NCBI RefSeq assembly: GCF_000193375.1
Contig: NC_015315.1
Coordinates: forward strand, 1,062,622 to 1,126,621
DNA from: Thermoproteus uzoniensis 768-20
GTDB lineage: Archaea; Thermoproteota; Thermoprotei; Thermoproteales; Thermoproteaceae
Reading direction: 5' to 3'
DNA: 64,000 bases
In this document: piece after piece, positions 41,828 through 51,076 of the stretch
Numbering within the stretch: position 1 is the first letter of the stretch
How the letters are laid out: every line of letters starts with the position of its first letter
Position numbers and translations under genes: made by a program
The notes under the pieces: generated by a model
Seen by the model: only the letters and a program-made list of their open reading frames with translations
The model's database searches: none
Told to the model about the DNA's origin: nothing

Positions 41828-42879
41828 AGGCCTGCGTAGTGGGGGCCTCCGGATTCACCGGCGGAGAGCTGTTGCGCATATTGCTACAGCACGGAGGGGT
41901 CGAAATAGTCTGCGCCACCTCTAGGAAGTTCAAGGGGGAGTACGTCTACAGGATCCACCCCAACCTAAGAGGCTTCACAAACCTCAAGTTCGTGGAGCCC
42001 AGCATCGACGCCGCGTTGAAGGCCGACGTGGTCTTCCTGGCGCTTCCCCACGGCGAGTCGGTCAAGTGGGTCCCCCAGCTCTACGAGCACGGCCTCATGG
42101 TGGTCGACCTGTCGGCCGACTTCAGGCTGAAGGACCCCAACGCCTACGTGGAGTGGTATAAGTGGCCGCAACCGCATCCCTACCCCGATCTCTTGAAGAA
42201 GGCGGTCTACGGCCTCCCCGAACTACATAGGGACGAGCTGCCCGGCGCCAAGCTCATAGCGTCTCCCGGGTGCACCGCCACCGCGTCCATAATGGCGCTC
42301 GCGCCTCTGGCCAAATACGGGCTTCTGGGCCCCCTCCCGCCGGTTGTCGACGTGAAGATGGGCTCCTCGGGCGCCGGGGCCGAGGGGTCCGTCCTCGACA
42401 TGCACAGCCACCGCACCTACGTCATAAGGCCCTACGAGCCGGTTCACCACAGACACGCGGCGGAGGTGGAGCAAGAGCTCTCGCGGCTTGCGAGGAGGGA
42501 GGTGAGGGTGGCCTACACGCCGCACGCCGTCGACGCCGTGAGGGGCATACTCTCCACGGCGCATGTGTTCACCGAACGCGACGTGGACGAGCCGACTTTG
42601 TGGAAGGCGTATAGGGCCATGTACGGCGACTCGAAGTTCGTGAGGATCGTGAAGGACAAGCTGGGCCTAGCGCGCTACCCGAATATAAAATATGTACTGG
42701 GCACCAACATAGTCGACGTGGGCTTCGAGATAGATCCCAGGATGAGGAGGATCGTCGCGTTCTCGGCCATAGACAACTTGGTGCGCGGGGCCGCCGGGCA
42801 GGCCGTGCAGGCGTTCAACATAGCGGCGGGGTTCCCCGAGGATCAAGGGCTTAGGTACATACCTCCCCACCCCATATGA
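41824..42879 (+). CDS. lysY: [LysW]-aminoadipyl/glutamyl-phosphate reductase
   Basis: A 351-residue ArgC/LysY family enzyme: [14 protein letters not shown] at the N terminus (NADP), [12 protein letters not shown] with the catalytic Cys near 149, and [11 protein letters not shown] near 210. It reduces the LysW-bound acyl phosphate to the semialdehyde in lysine and probably also arginine synthesis. ATGA overlaps with the genes on both sides show tight coupling. The presence of LysW supports LysY over classical ArgC. Confidence 0.9.
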   Translation: MKACVVGASGFTGGELLRILLQHGGVEIVCATSRKFKGEYVYRIHPNLRGFTNLKFVEPSIDAALKADVVFLALPHGESVKWVPQLYEHGLMVVDLSADFRLKDPNAYVEWYKWPQPHPYPDLLKKAVYGLPELHRDELPGAKLIASPGCTATASIMALAPLAKYGLLGPLPPVVDVKMGSSGAGAEGSVLDMHSHRTYVIRPYEPVHHRHAAEVEQELSRLARREVRVAYTPHAVDAVRGILSTAHVFTERDVDEPTLWKAYRAMYGDSKFVRIVKDKLGLARYPNIKYVLGTNIVDVGFEIDPRMRRIVAFSAIDNLVRGAAGQAVQAFNIAAGFPEDQGLRYIPPHPI

Positions 42880-43655
42880 TAGTGGTCAAGATAGGCGGGT
42901 CCGTCATCTGCAAGGGCGCCTCGACGGCGATCCGCAACCTGCCCAAATACGCCGACAAGGCGGTCGTGGTCCACGGCGGGGGGTGTCTGGTCAACGAGTT
43001 GATGAAGAGGATGGGGATAGAGCCCAAATTCCTCACGCACCCCGGCGGGCTCGTGAGCCGCTACACGGACTGGGAGACGTTAAAGGCATTCGTCATGGCC
43101 ATGAGCTGGATAAACAAGTCCATAGTCGCCTCGTTGCACGGCATGGGCGTGCCGGCGCTGGGCCTCACCGGGGCCGATCTAGGCGTGGTTAAGGCCAAGC
43201 GCAAGGAGAAGGTGTTGGTTGTCGACGAGAGGGGGAGGCAGAGGGTCGTGGACGGAGGCTACGTGGGCCGTATAACAGAGATAGACGCCTCCAAGCTGGC
43301 GCCGCCGCCGTTGAGGGTGCTGGCCCCCATCGCCGTGTCGGAGAGGGGCGAGCTCCTCAACATAGACGGCGACCAGCTGGCGTTCGACGTGGCCAAGAGG
43401 ATAGGCGCCGAGAAGCTGGTGCTCCTCAGCGACGTCGAGGGCCTCTACATCGGCGGGAGGGTGGTGCCGCGCCTCACGGCCGAGGAGGCGGAGCGGCTTG
43501 TCCAGAACGAGGAGGTCAAAGGCGGCATGAAGAGGAAGCTGTTGATGGCCGCAGAGGCCGCCAAGGCCGGCATCGAGGTGGTCATATCCAGCGGCTTGGT
43601 GGAGGCTCCCATAGACGCCGCCCTCAACGGCGCGGGGACCCACGTGGTCGGGTAG
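42876..43655 (+). CDS. lysZ: [LysW]-aminoadipate/glutamate kinase
   Basis: A 259-residue amino-acid kinase: [11 protein letters not shown] at the N terminus, [13 protein letters not shown] near 30, [10 protein letters not shown] near 185 and [15 protein letters not shown] near 212. It phosphorylates the LysW-linked aminoadipate or glutamate side chain. Begins with an ATGA overlap with lysY. Confidence 0.9.
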   Translation: MIVVKIGGSVICKGASTAIRNLPKYADKAVVVHGGGCLVNELMKRMGIEPKFLTHPGGLVSRYTDWETLKAFVMAMSWINKSIVASLHGMGVPALGLTGADLGVVKAKRKEKVLVVDERGRQRVVDGGYVGRITEIDASKLAPPPLRVLAPIAVSERGELLNIDGDQLAFDVAKRIGAEKLVLLSDVEGLYIGGRVVPRLTAEEAERLVQNEEVKGGMKRKLLMAAEAAKAGIEVVISSGLVEAPIDAALNGAGTHVVG

Positions 43656-43711
43656 CGCGCGACCTGCCGAAGGCCCCGCCAAAGATTTATATCGTTGCCC
43701 CCTCTACGTCG

Positions 43712-44695
43712 GTGGACTGCGGCTTTAGGGTGAAGTTCTTGGGGCGTTACGTCTGTTTCGCCGACCGCGGCGACGAGACTAAGAGGCTGTTGGACCTCGC
43801 CCGGCGCGGCCGCTCGGTGCCTCTGGTCATATACGGCCCCGAGGGATGCGGCAAGACCTCCCTTCTGAGGTACTTGCACAAGAGGCTTTCCGGATACTAC
43901 GACTACGTGATCTACTACTCTCCGCTTTACGGCCCCGAGGAGGGACTGACGGCGCCAGACGACGTAAAGAGGGCGGTCATGTCCCTCGCCCGCGCCGTGG
44001 GAGGAGAACTGGCATCGGCCGTGGCCGAGGCCGTGTTGGCTATCGGCGAGATATTCGTCAGAAGGCTGGGCGTGAGGAGGGTGGACAGCCTCGCCTTGCT
44101 CCTAGACGACGTTTTTCAGGCGGTGGGCAACGCAGAGCTATACGTAAAGAAGGCCCTTAATCTGGCCGAGCACCCGCCCGTGGAGGTGGGGAAGATATCC
44201 GTGATCCTGGCCTCGTCTGAGGGAGAAAGCCTTGAGGCCGTCGGCCGGCATCTGTGGGCCGACGTGAAGACTATCTGGAACCTCAACAAGGCGGGCTTCA
44301 GGGAGCTGGTGGGGCAAATACCCGATGCGGGCCAAGACGCGGAGCGGCTCTGGAGCGCCGCGGGCGGCAACCCCAGATTAGTCGAGTTGCTTGCCGGGGA
44401 GGGCTGGTCGGCCGAGAGGCTTGTGGAGAAGATGTACAAGGTTAGGGACGTCGACGCGCAGCTGCTGGCGAAGTACAGAAAGGTCGTCGAGGAGGCGCTG
44501 GCAGACCCCGACGTTCTGCTGGACGCCCCCAGAGAGCTCACTAGATATTTGGTCTCGAAAAACTTAGTGGCCAAGATTGTGGATCCCCTAGCCCCGATCG
44601 AGGGAGGTAAGGATCTCGGGGTGGGGAAGGACTACGCGTGGCAGACGCCGCTCCACCGCGAGCTGGTCAGGCTGGCGTTGAGGCGGACTGGCTGA
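43712..44695 (+). CDS. Archaeal AAA/STAND-type ATPase
   Basis: 327 residues. Walker A VIYGPEGCGKTSLLRYL near 39, Walker B LALLLDDVFQ near 131 and a sensor region ISVILASSEG near 165, followed by an HTH-like C-terminal part. It resembles the archaeal ATPase family PF01637, of unknown role. GTG 43712 lies about 24 nt after a TATA box (GATTTATATCG, 43683-43693), so it has its own promoter although it sits inside the lysine/arginine cluster. Confidence 0.75.
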   Translation: MDCGFRVKFLGRYVCFADRGDETKRLLDLARRGRSVPLVIYGPEGCGKTSLLRYLHKRLSGYYDYVIYYSPLYGPEEGLTAPDDVKRAVMSLARAVGGELASAVAEAVLAIGEIFVRRLGVRRVDSLALLLDDVFQAVGNAELYVKKALNLAEHPPVEVGKISVILASSEGESLEAVGRHLWADVKTIWNLNKAGFRELVGQIPDAGQDAERLWSAAGGNPRLVELLAGEGWSAERLVEKMYKVRDVDAQLLAKYRKVVEEALADPDVLLDAPRELTRYLVSKNLVAKIVDPLAPIEGGKDLGVGKDYAWQTPLHRELVRLALRRTG

Positions 44696-44737
44696 GGCTG
44701 GCCGCTGGCGGCGAGGCCGCCCGGCCTTGTCGGTAAA

Positions 44738-44749
44738 GGTTTTATATAC
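44738..44749 (+). promoter_or_regulatory. TATA box of lysW-argG
   Basis: GTTTTATATACC is centred about 23 nt before ATG 44766 of lysW. Confidence 0.65.
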
Positions 44750-44765
44750 CCCAGAACTCGCCCAT

Positions 44766-44951
44766 ATGGCAACCCAAAAGCTGGTGGTCCAGTGCAAGGT
44801 CTGCGGCACTGAGTTCGAGTTGCCGGAGGACGTGATGGACGGCGAGATAGCCAGCTGCCCCACGTGCGGGACCCGGTATATTGTAAGGCTCAAGGGCGGC
44901 TCGGTAACCCTAGAGGAGTTCAAGGGTGATGTGGAGGACTATGGCGAGTAA
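44766..44951 (+). CDS. lysW: Amino-group carrier protein LysW
   Basis: A 61-residue acidic zinc-ribbon protein: CKVC near residue 10, CPTC near 31 and the diagnostic acidic C terminus EDYGE, whose last Glu is conjugated to the amino group of aminoadipate or glutamate. The family usually ends EDWGE, here W is replaced by Y. The 3' end overlaps the presumed argG start by 11 nt. Confidence 0.93.
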   Translation: MATQKLVVQCKVCGTEFELPEDVMDGEIASCPTCGTRYIVRLKGGSVTLEEFKGDVEDYGE

Positions 44952-46163
44952 GTCGGGGCGAAGATAAGCAGAATCGCGCTCGCCTACTCGGGCGGGCTCG
45001 ACACCACGGTCGCCATTAAGTGGCTCTCGGAGAAGTACAACGCCGAGGTTGTCACGGTCACGGTCGACGTAGGGCAGGAGGAGGACTTCTCGGAGGTCGA
45101 GGCGAGGGCCTATAAGGCCGGCGCGGTCAAGCACTACACCATCGACGCCAAGAGGGAATTCGCCGAGGAGTACGTCGGCAGGGCCATCCTCATGAACGCC
45201 ATGTACGAGGGGAAGTACCCCCTAGGCACTGCGTTGGCCAGGCCGCTGATTGTCGCGAAGACAGTCGAGGTGGCGAGGCGCGAGGGGGCGGACGCCATAG
45301 CCCACGGGAGCACCAGCAAGGGAAACGACCAAGTCCGTTTTGACGTAACTGCGAAGGCCCTTGCGCCCGACTTGGAGGTGTTGGCCCCCGCGAGGGTTTG
45401 GGGCATGGGCAGGGAGCAGGAGATCGAGTACGCCAGGAGGCACGGAATACCCGTGCCGGAGGCCCACAAGAAGTACAGCATAGACGAGAATCTCTGGAGC
45501 CGCTCCATAGAGGGAGGGCCCGTCGACGACCAGAGGCTCGAGCCGCCCGAGGACGCCTTCAAGTGGACCGTCCAGCCCGAGAAGGCGCCCGACCAGCCCA
45601 CCTACGTTGAGATAGAGTTCGAGGGGGGCCTGCCTAGGGCCATCAACGGCGAGCGCATGGACATGCTCTCCCTCGTGAAGGCGCTTAACCAGATAGGCGG
45701 AGCCGCGGGGGTCGGGAGGATAGACCACATCGAGAGCAGGCTGGTGGGCTTCAAGAGCAGGGAGGTGTACGAGGCCCCCGCCGCGGTCATACTCTTCGAG
45801 TCGCATAGAGATCTCGAGAAGCTGGTCCTCACGCCGAGGGAGCTCAGGTTTAAGCACAACGTCCTCGACCCCTACTGGGCAGACCTAATCTACCAGGGGC
45901 TGTGGGTGGAGCCGCTCAGGCTCGCCATCGAGGCGGCCGCCGGCGAGATGGAGAGGTGGATCGACGGGTGGGTGAAGGCGAAGCTCTACAAGGGATCTGT
46001 GCAGATAGTTGCTAGGGACTCGAAATACGGCACCTACAGCAAGGAGTTGGCGGACTACTCCAAGGGGTGGTACCCGACCGACGAGGAGGCGAGGGGGTTT
46101 ATAGAGATGTGGTCGCTACATAGCTTGACGGCGTTAAGTAAAAGATCTATGGATAAGAAATAA
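44941..46163 (+). CDS. argG: Argininosuccinate synthase, frame broken once at the 5' end
   Basis: The protein is unmistakable: ALAYSGGLDTTVA (ATP loop), STSKGNDQVRFD near residue 120 and WSRSIEGGPVDD near 182. Its frame, however, has no start codon before ATG 45192, far inside the enzyme, and runs straight back to the LysW stop. ATG 44941 gives MASKSG in another frame; one more G in the CGGGGC run (44954-44959) yields MASKSGAKISRIALAYSG and a normal protein of about 407 residues. It makes argininosuccinate from citrulline and aspartate. Confidence 0.9.
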
Positions 46164-46228
46164 AACTCTAATAATAAAGTTATTTGTTATAGTATTAATT
46201 TTGAAAATTGCTTATAATTTCCTTTGAG

Positions 46229-46246
46229 GATCTCTATATAGAGATC
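46229..46246. repeat. Perfect 18-bp palindrome
   Basis: GATCTCTATATAGAGATC reads the same on both strands. It lies in an AT-rich 140-nt gap after argG and about 30 nt before the TATA box of the zinc-ribbon gene, a good position for an operator. A hairpin terminator of argG is the alternative. Confidence 0.6.
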
Positions 46247-46273
46247 GATATTACTCTAGAAAAAGGGATAAAA

Positions 46274-46285
46274 AGCTATATAAAG
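46274..46285 (+). promoter_or_regulatory. TATA box of the zinc-ribbon gene
   Basis: AGCTATATAAAG is centred about 25 nt before ATG 46305. Confidence 0.65.
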
Positions 46286-46304
46286 GGAGGCTCTCTAGAC
46301 GTCG

Positions 46305-46469
46305 ATGGGGGAACGCAAGCTCTCCACGGTCATATGTCCGAACTGCAAACGTCCGGTGAAGCCCAAAGAATGTAGCAGGAAATCCCTATCGAAAAGGTAC
46401 ATACTGGTGACGTATTGCTGTCCCCGTTGCGGCGCGGAGTTGCTCACGGAACATATAGAAGTTACATAA
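46305..46469 (+). CDS. Small zinc-ribbon protein (54 aa)
   Basis: MGERKLSTVICPNCKRPV at the N terminus, a lone Cys near residue 23, then YCCPRCGAELLTEHIEV. Two CxxC knuckles 25 residues apart give a standard zinc ribbon, with a basic linker suggesting nucleic-acid binding. A strong TATA box and an upstream palindrome support expression as a separate regulated gene. Function not recognised. Confidence 0.75.
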   Translation: MGERKLSTVICPNCKRPVKPKECSRKSLSKRYILVTYCCPRCGAELLTEHIEVT

Positions 46470-46543
46470 CTTCTCCGCCCAGTATATAGATCCCTGCCAG
46501 AATTATATAACTAAGGCTTTTCAAGACCAGTCGGAAAAGCCGC

Positions 46544-47092
46544 GTGGACGTCGTCCTTCTCCTCCACGGGTCGCGCGATCCCAGATATAAGGAGTCGGTG
46601 AGGGCTTTTGCAGAGAGGCTCGGCGTCAGATACGCCTTCCTTAACGAGCTCACAAGGCCGTCGGAGGCGTTCTACGTGCCCCTGTTTGTGGCGGGCGGCG
46701 GGGATTACAGGAGAGCGGCGGCGTTGGCGGGGTCCTCCGTACCGCCTCTCGCGCGCTGGCCGGGGTTCGGCGACTATCTGAGGAGCTTGAACGCCGATAT
46801 CTACATATTCCACGGCGGCGACGACGAGGAGTACATATCCGATGTGAAGTCCCTAGGCCTTCCCTACGTATTCCTAGAAGGCGAGCCGTCTATACAGCCA
46901 TCCTCTTGTAGAGATTTGGCGGCCCCGGTGGTTCTGACGAGGGGGATCATATACGACAGGATCGAGGCGGCTTGGCGGGACGCCGGCTGCCGCGGAGAGC
47001 TTCTGCCTCCTCTATTCGAACAGGAGGGCTTCGTCGACTACTTCTCGCAGGCGTTAAGCCGGCTTCTCCCGCACGCTGGCGGCAATACGTAG
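46544..47092 (+). CDS. CbiX-like sirohydrochlorin chelatase family protein
   Basis: 182 residues starting VDVVLLLHGSRDPRYKESVRA (GTG 46544), with the metal-binding His of CbiX-type chelatases in LLLHGSRDP, and FYVPLFVAGGGDYRR as the second conserved patch. A short CbiX would insert Fe2+ or Co2+ into sirohydrochlorin, consistent with AhbC in this window. The second catalytic His of the C-terminal half is not obvious, so activity is uncertain. The 3' end overlaps the convergent gene by 39 nt. Confidence 0.65.
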   Translation: MDVVLLLHGSRDPRYKESVRAFAERLGVRYAFLNELTRPSEAFYVPLFVAGGGDYRRAAALAGSSVPPLARWPGFGDYLRSLNADIYIFHGGDDEEYISDVKSLGLPYVFLEGEPSIQPSSCRDLAAPVVLTRGIIYDRIEAAWRDAGCRGELLPPLFEQEGFVDYFSQALSRLLPHAGGNT

Positions 47093-47326
47093 GAGCTCGG
47101 ACCGGTAGAGCTCGGCTGCCTTGGGGTACTTCTTGACGAATTCCCTAAGTGCCGCGTTGCAGTCTCCCGAGATCCCGCAGAGCCTCTCGACGGACTTGCA
47201 TATCACGTAGCAAGCGCCTGGAGGCCCGAGGCGGGTCGCGGCGGCGTAAATGGCCCTCAACAACGAGGCCTCGTCCTCGCCGAAATCTGCGGAGAAAGAG
47301 ACGCCGCAGATAGACGCGCAGTCCAT
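47054..47326 (-). CDS. Small Cys-containing unknown protein (90 aa)
   Basis: Begins MDCASICGVSFSADFG and contains ACYVICKSVERLCGISGDC, five to six Cys in all, with a helical C terminus. ATG 47326 lies about 26 nt from a minus-strand TATA box (AAATATATAAC, about 47347-47358) that overlaps the last codons of the upstream leuB-like gene. Not recognised; possibly metal or disulfide-binding. Confidence 0.6.
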   Translation of the reverse strand: MDCASICGVSFSADFGEDEASLLRAIYAAATRLGPPGACYVICKSVERLCGISGDCNAALREFVKKYPKAAELYRSELLRIAASVREKPA

Positions 47327-47346
47327 TCTATATGTCAGACGCCGAG

Positions 47347-48327
47347 TTATATATTTTCGACGAGGGATGCTATATATTTGCCCACCTCCTCGGTGGTTGA
47401 GCGGCCCCCTACGTCCGGCGTAGCGACGCCGCGCCTCAGAGCCTCCTCCACGGCCCTCCTCACGGCCGCCGCCGCGTCGTTGCGCCCCATCCACTCGAAC
47501 ATCAAAGCCGTCGAGAGTATAGTCGCCACGGGATTCGCTATGCCCTTACCGGCGATGTCGAAAGCGGCTCCGTGGACCGGCTCGAACATGGCCTTGGAGT
47601 CCCCTATATTCGCCGACGGCGCCAGCCCGAGGCTTCCGGCCACCTGCGCCGCGAGGTCGGTGAGTATATCGCCGTATTGGTTGGTCGTGAGCACGACGTC
47701 GAAGCGGGCGGGGTTCCTCACGAGCTCCATGGCCGCCGCGTCCACGTACATCTCCTCTACCTCAAGCCCCTTGAGCTCCTCCTTCGCCACATCTCTGAAG
47801 AAGGCGTCCACCACCCTCAACACGTTGGACTTAGTGACTATGGTGACCTTCCTCCTCCTCATCTCCGCGTAGCGTCTGGCCATCCTGGCGACTCTCCTGG
47901 TGCCCTGCCCCGTGATGACCTTAAGCGCGATGGCCACGTCGCCGACCTTGTACTCGGCCCCCACGTATACGTCCTCGACGTTCTCTCTGACGAAGACGCA
48001 GTCTATGGGCTTCACCGAGGGCACTCCCGGAAGGCTTTTGGCCGGCCTTATGTTGGCGTAGAGGACGTACTTCATCCTTATAGCCGAGGTGACGTCGTAC
48101 GCCGTCTCGCCGACGGGGCCCTTGAGGACGGCGTCGGCCGAGTCCACGACGCGCCAGGCGTCGTCGGGCATAGCTCTGCCGTACTTCCTCAACGCCGCGT
48201 CTCCCGCCTCGACGTATTTGGCCTCTATATCTATGGAGAACCTCCTCGCCGTAGCCTCGACGACCCTCATCGCGGCCGACACCACCTCGGGCCCTATGCC
48301 GTCGCCCGGGATGACCGCGAGCTTCAT
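47347..48327 (-). CDS. leuB: 3-isopropylmalate / homoisocitrate dehydrogenase
   Basis: A 326-residue beta-decarboxylating dehydrogenase: VIPGDGIGPEV at the N terminus, FVRENVEDVYVG near 113, TKSNVLRVVD near 170 and TTNQYGDILTDLAAQ near 213, then EPVHGAAFDIAGKG. The family includes LeuB and the lysine-pathway homoisocitrate dehydrogenase. Next to a homocitrate-synthase-like gene either role, or both, is possible; the short, small-residue loop near 80-90 does not settle it. Confidence 0.85.
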   Translation of the reverse strand: MKLAVIPGDGIGPEVVSAAMRVVEATARRFSIDIEAKYVEAGDAALRKYGRAMPDDAWRVVDSADAVLKGPVGETAYDVTSAIRMKYVLYANIRPAKSLPGVPSVKPIDCVFVRENVEDVYVGAEYKVGDVAIALKVITGQGTRRVARMARRYAEMRRRKVTIVTKSNVLRVVDAFFRDVAKEELKGLEVEEMYVDAAAMELVRNPARFDVVLTTNQYGDILTDLAAQVAGSLGLAPSANIGDSKAMFEPVHGAAFDIAGKGIANPVATILSTALMFEWMGRNDAAAAVRRAVEEALRRGVATPDVGGRSTTEEVGKYIASLVENI

Positions 48328-48346
48328 GTATCGGTAAAGCCCCCTT

Positions 48347-49021
48347 TTAATATTGATCGCAGAGGGCCTTCTCTAGAAGGCGTCTGGCGTTGGACAGATC
48401 GCCGTATCTGCTGAAGATCCCTCTGTTCTTCACCACAAGCGCTCTGGGACTGCGTCCTGCCAGCCTCTGGGGGATCAACAGAAGGGCGTTCTCCGAGGCC
48501 AGCATCTTGCCTAGAGCCGGCCCGAGGGCTCTGGCGTAATTGCCGGGGAGGAAGGCCACGTACATCCCGTACCCCTTTTCCAGAAGCTCGACCGCCTTGT
48601 CCCAAACGCCTCTGGCCTCGGCCCACCGCGCCAGCTCGGCCGCGTTCAGCCCGTTCAGCGTGGCCTCGTAGGGCACCACGAGCTCGTCGGCCCTTATCAA
48701 GCCGTACCTCGCGCTCAATATGTAGAGATCGACGGGGAGGCATCTGGCGACCGCCTCGGCGATTTCCCTAACTTTTTTGAAAGAGCCCCCATACATCTCT
48801 GCCGCGGGCTTGACGAAGCCCCTCAGAGCGGATCTATAGAGCTCCTCCCTCTCTAGGTCCATGCCGGGCGTGGGGAGTCCCGCGGACGCCAACGCCTCGG
48901 CCACGGCGCGCCACTCGACGTTCTTGGTCTTGGTGCAGTGGGTCAGCATCAGCAGAGGCCCTCCCCTATATCTGCGCTTGAGCTCCTCCGGCGTCACCTC
49001 GTCCCAAGAAACCAAGGGCAC
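48347..49021 (-). CDS. DUF6884-like protein
   Basis: 224 residues with LLMLTHCTKTKN near 24, EELYRSALRGFVKPAAEMYGG near 60 and DLYILSARYGLIRADELVVPYE near 98. The combination of the first Cys/Lys motif with SARYGLI is typical of the DUF6884 / YaaA-like group often seen near mobile or nucleic-acid genes. Function unknown. It is co-directional with leuB and only 19 nt away. Confidence 0.65.
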   Translation of the reverse strand: MPLVSWDEVTPEELKRRYRGGPLLMLTHCTKTKNVEWRAVAEALASAGLPTPGMDLEREELYRSALRGFVKPAAEMYGGSFKKVREIAEAVARCLPVDLYILSARYGLIRADELVVPYEATLNGLNAAELARWAEARGVWDKAVELLEKGYGMYVAFLPGNYARALGPALGKMLASENALLLIPQRLAGRSPRALVVKNRGIFSRYGDLSNARRLLEKALCDQY

Positions 49022-49041
49022 TCGATGCGGGACGGAGGGGT

Positions 49042-50435
49042 TTATGAAAGCTGTTTCAGGATTATGTTGGTGAGCGTCGACTTGACGCCCTTGACGGCCC
49101 TCACCTCCTCGATTATCCTGTTCAACTCCTCGGCGTTCTCGGCCGATATCTTTGCCACTATGTCGAACTCGCCCGTCACCTCGCCGACGCCGGTCACGCC
49201 CCTTATCGCCATGATCCTCCTGGCCACCGACGTCGTGTAGACGTTCTCGTCGACCTTCACCCAGACGTACGCCTCTATGTGTTTGTTGACCTGCGCCCTG
49301 TACCTCATCCCAGTTATCTTCTCCAACATCTCGAGGAGATCCTCGTCGCGTAGCCTCCGCGCGTTGGTGGACTTCAGCTCCTCCACGAGCTTCCCCAAGA
49401 CCTCCTCGTCGACCTTTACGCCGAGCCTCTCGAGCCTGTGGGCGACGGCCTTCCTCCCGCTGTATTTGTCCAACGAGAAGTCCCTCGTGCGGCCCACCAC
49501 CTCGGGAGGGAACGGCTCGTAGGTCTCGGGGCTCGCCAATACGCCGGCCTGGTGGACCCCGGCCTTGTGCGTGAAGGCGTTGTCGCCGGTCACGGGGAAT
49601 GTGGGCATCTGCGCAACGCCGCTGGCCGCCTCCACCAAGGAGGCCAGGTAGGGCAACTTAGTCAAATCTATCAGCTTCACCCCCTTGTGGTAGTAGTAGG
49701 CCGCCGCGAACGTCTGGAGCGGCGTTATCCCGGCCCTCTCGCCGAGGCCGTTCACCGTCGTGTGCACCACGTCGGCTCCCCCCTCGACGGCCGCCAAGGA
49801 GTTGGCAACCGCCATGCCGAGGTCGTTGTGGGCGTGTATGTCGAGCCCCACGTCGGGCACGGCCTCCTTGACCTCGGCGAACAGCCGCCGCGCCCTCTCG
49901 GGCGTCAGGATCCCCACGGTGTCGGCGATGCTCACCCTGTCGGCTCCTGCATCCCTCGCCGTCTTGACCACCTGTATTAAGTAGTCGGGGTCGGCCCGCG
50001 TGGCGTCCTCGGCAGTGAACCTCACGCGCACTCCGTGGCTCCTCGCGAACTCTACGTGCTCCGCAATTATGGACAAGGCCTCCTCCCTCGACTTCCTGTG
50101 CTTGTGCTTCAGGTGTACGTCGCTCACGCCGTAGAATATAGCCACCCTGTCGGGCTCGAGCGACGCGGCGTTCTCTATATCGGCCTTGACCGATCTGCTG
50201 TGAGCCACGATCTCGCCGGCTATCTCGCCGTCTCTCTTCATGGCCACTATCTTCGCTATGGCGGACCTTATGTCGGGCGCCACGTTGGGGTCGCCCACCT
50301 CTATCATGTGGACGCCGGCATCCGAGAGGGCCTTGGCGATCCTAATCCTCCAGTCCTCGGAGAAGACGACGCCGGGAGTCTGCTCGCCTTCCCTCAGCGT
50401 CGAGTCCAGGATCTTTACGTTTTCCCCGAACGCAT
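49042..50435 (-). CDS. Homocitrate synthase-like enzyme with C-terminal RAM domain, frame broken once
   Basis: The catalytic HMGL-like part (KILDSTLREGEQTPG, IHAHNDLGMA, NGLGERAG) is followed by a Lrp/AsnC-type RAM domain in the last 75 residues (EAYVWVKVDENVYTT ... EVTGEFDIVAKI). RAM instead of the LeuA regulatory domain is typical of archaeal homocitrate synthases of lysine synthesis. The frame lacks a start: ATG 50435 (MRSG) is in another frame and one added G in the CGGGG run (50424-50428) joins it, giving about 464 residues. A TATA box (about 50453-50462) lies 22 nt upstream of that ATG. Confidence 0.82.
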
Positions 50436-50452
50436 AGCGGCAGAGGCCGCGG

Positions 50453-50462
50453 GATATTTAAG
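50453..50462 (-). promoter_or_regulatory. TATA box supporting the homocitrate synthase start
   Basis: Read on the minus strand, CTTAAATATC is centred about 22 nt before ATG 50435, which marks that codon as the real start although its frame is interrupted. Confidence 0.6.
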
Positions 50463-50484
50463 CCTAGCGCCGACTATATTCGCT

Positions 50485-50973
50485 CTATATACGGGGCCTG
50501 GCCTTTAGGTACTCCACAAGGCCGCCCGCCTTTATTATGTCGAGGACCAAGCCGGAGAGCGGCTTCCCCTTGATGACCTCGCCCGTGGTGAGGTTCACCA
50601 CCTCGCCCGCGTCAAGCCTCACGAGGAGCTCGTCGCCCTCCCTCACTCTGCCCCTAGCGGGGGCTTGAAGGACGGGAAGGCCTACGTTGACGGCGTTTCG
50701 GAAGAAGATGCGGGCGAAGGACTCGGCCACGACGGCCAAGACGCCGGCGCCCTTAAGGGCCGTCGCCGCCTGCTCGCGGCTGCTGCCCATACCGAAGGCC
50801 CTGCCGGCCACCAATATGGCGCCTTTGGCCTTCTTGGGGAAGTCGGGGTCTAGAGGCTCCATGGCATGTTCGCCCAAGATCTTGGGGTCTGTGTATACCA
50901 GGTAGCGGGCCGGTATGATTATATCGGTGTCTATCTTGTCGCCGTAGACCAGTGCCCGACCTCTTATCTCCAT
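50485..50973 (-). CDS. leuD: Aconitase-family small subunit (isopropylmalate or homoaconitate isomerase)
   Basis: About 162 residues from ATG 50973: [35 protein letters not shown] near 73 and [16 protein letters not shown] near 100. The [12 protein letters not shown] opening and 160-residue length match the archaeal LeuD/LysU-type swivel subunit. The large subunit is not in the window. Role in leucine or lysine synthesis cannot be separated. Divergent from ilvB. Confidence 0.88.
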   Translation of the reverse strand: MEIRGRALVYGDKIDTDIIIPARYLVYTDPKILGEHAMEPLDPDFPKKAKGAILVAGRAFGMGSSREQAATALKGAGVLAVVAESFARIFFRNAVNVGLPVLQAPARGRVREGDELLVRLDAGEVVNLTTGEVIKGKPLSGLVLDIIKAGGLVEYLKARPRI

Positions 50974-51049
50974 GGCGCAAGTATCTATATAGCTTTTAAG
51001 CATTCCGCTCGTACGGCGCCTCCTCCGCCTTTTATTTAGGAAGACAATC

Positions 51050-51060
51050 TTTAAATATAG
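51050..51060 (+). promoter_or_regulatory. TATA box of ilvB
   Basis: CTTTAAATATA is centred about 21 nt before ATG 51077 but only 14 nt before the alternative TTG 51070. Confidence 0.55.
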
Positions 51061-51076
51061 GTTAAATAGTTGCCGT

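Noticed and set aside
44766-46163. A natural LysW-ArgG fusion read through the single in-frame TAA
   Set aside because: LysW needs a free C-terminal Glu for its carrier role, and one added G restores a normal ArgG start that overlaps lysW. The missing base explains it better.
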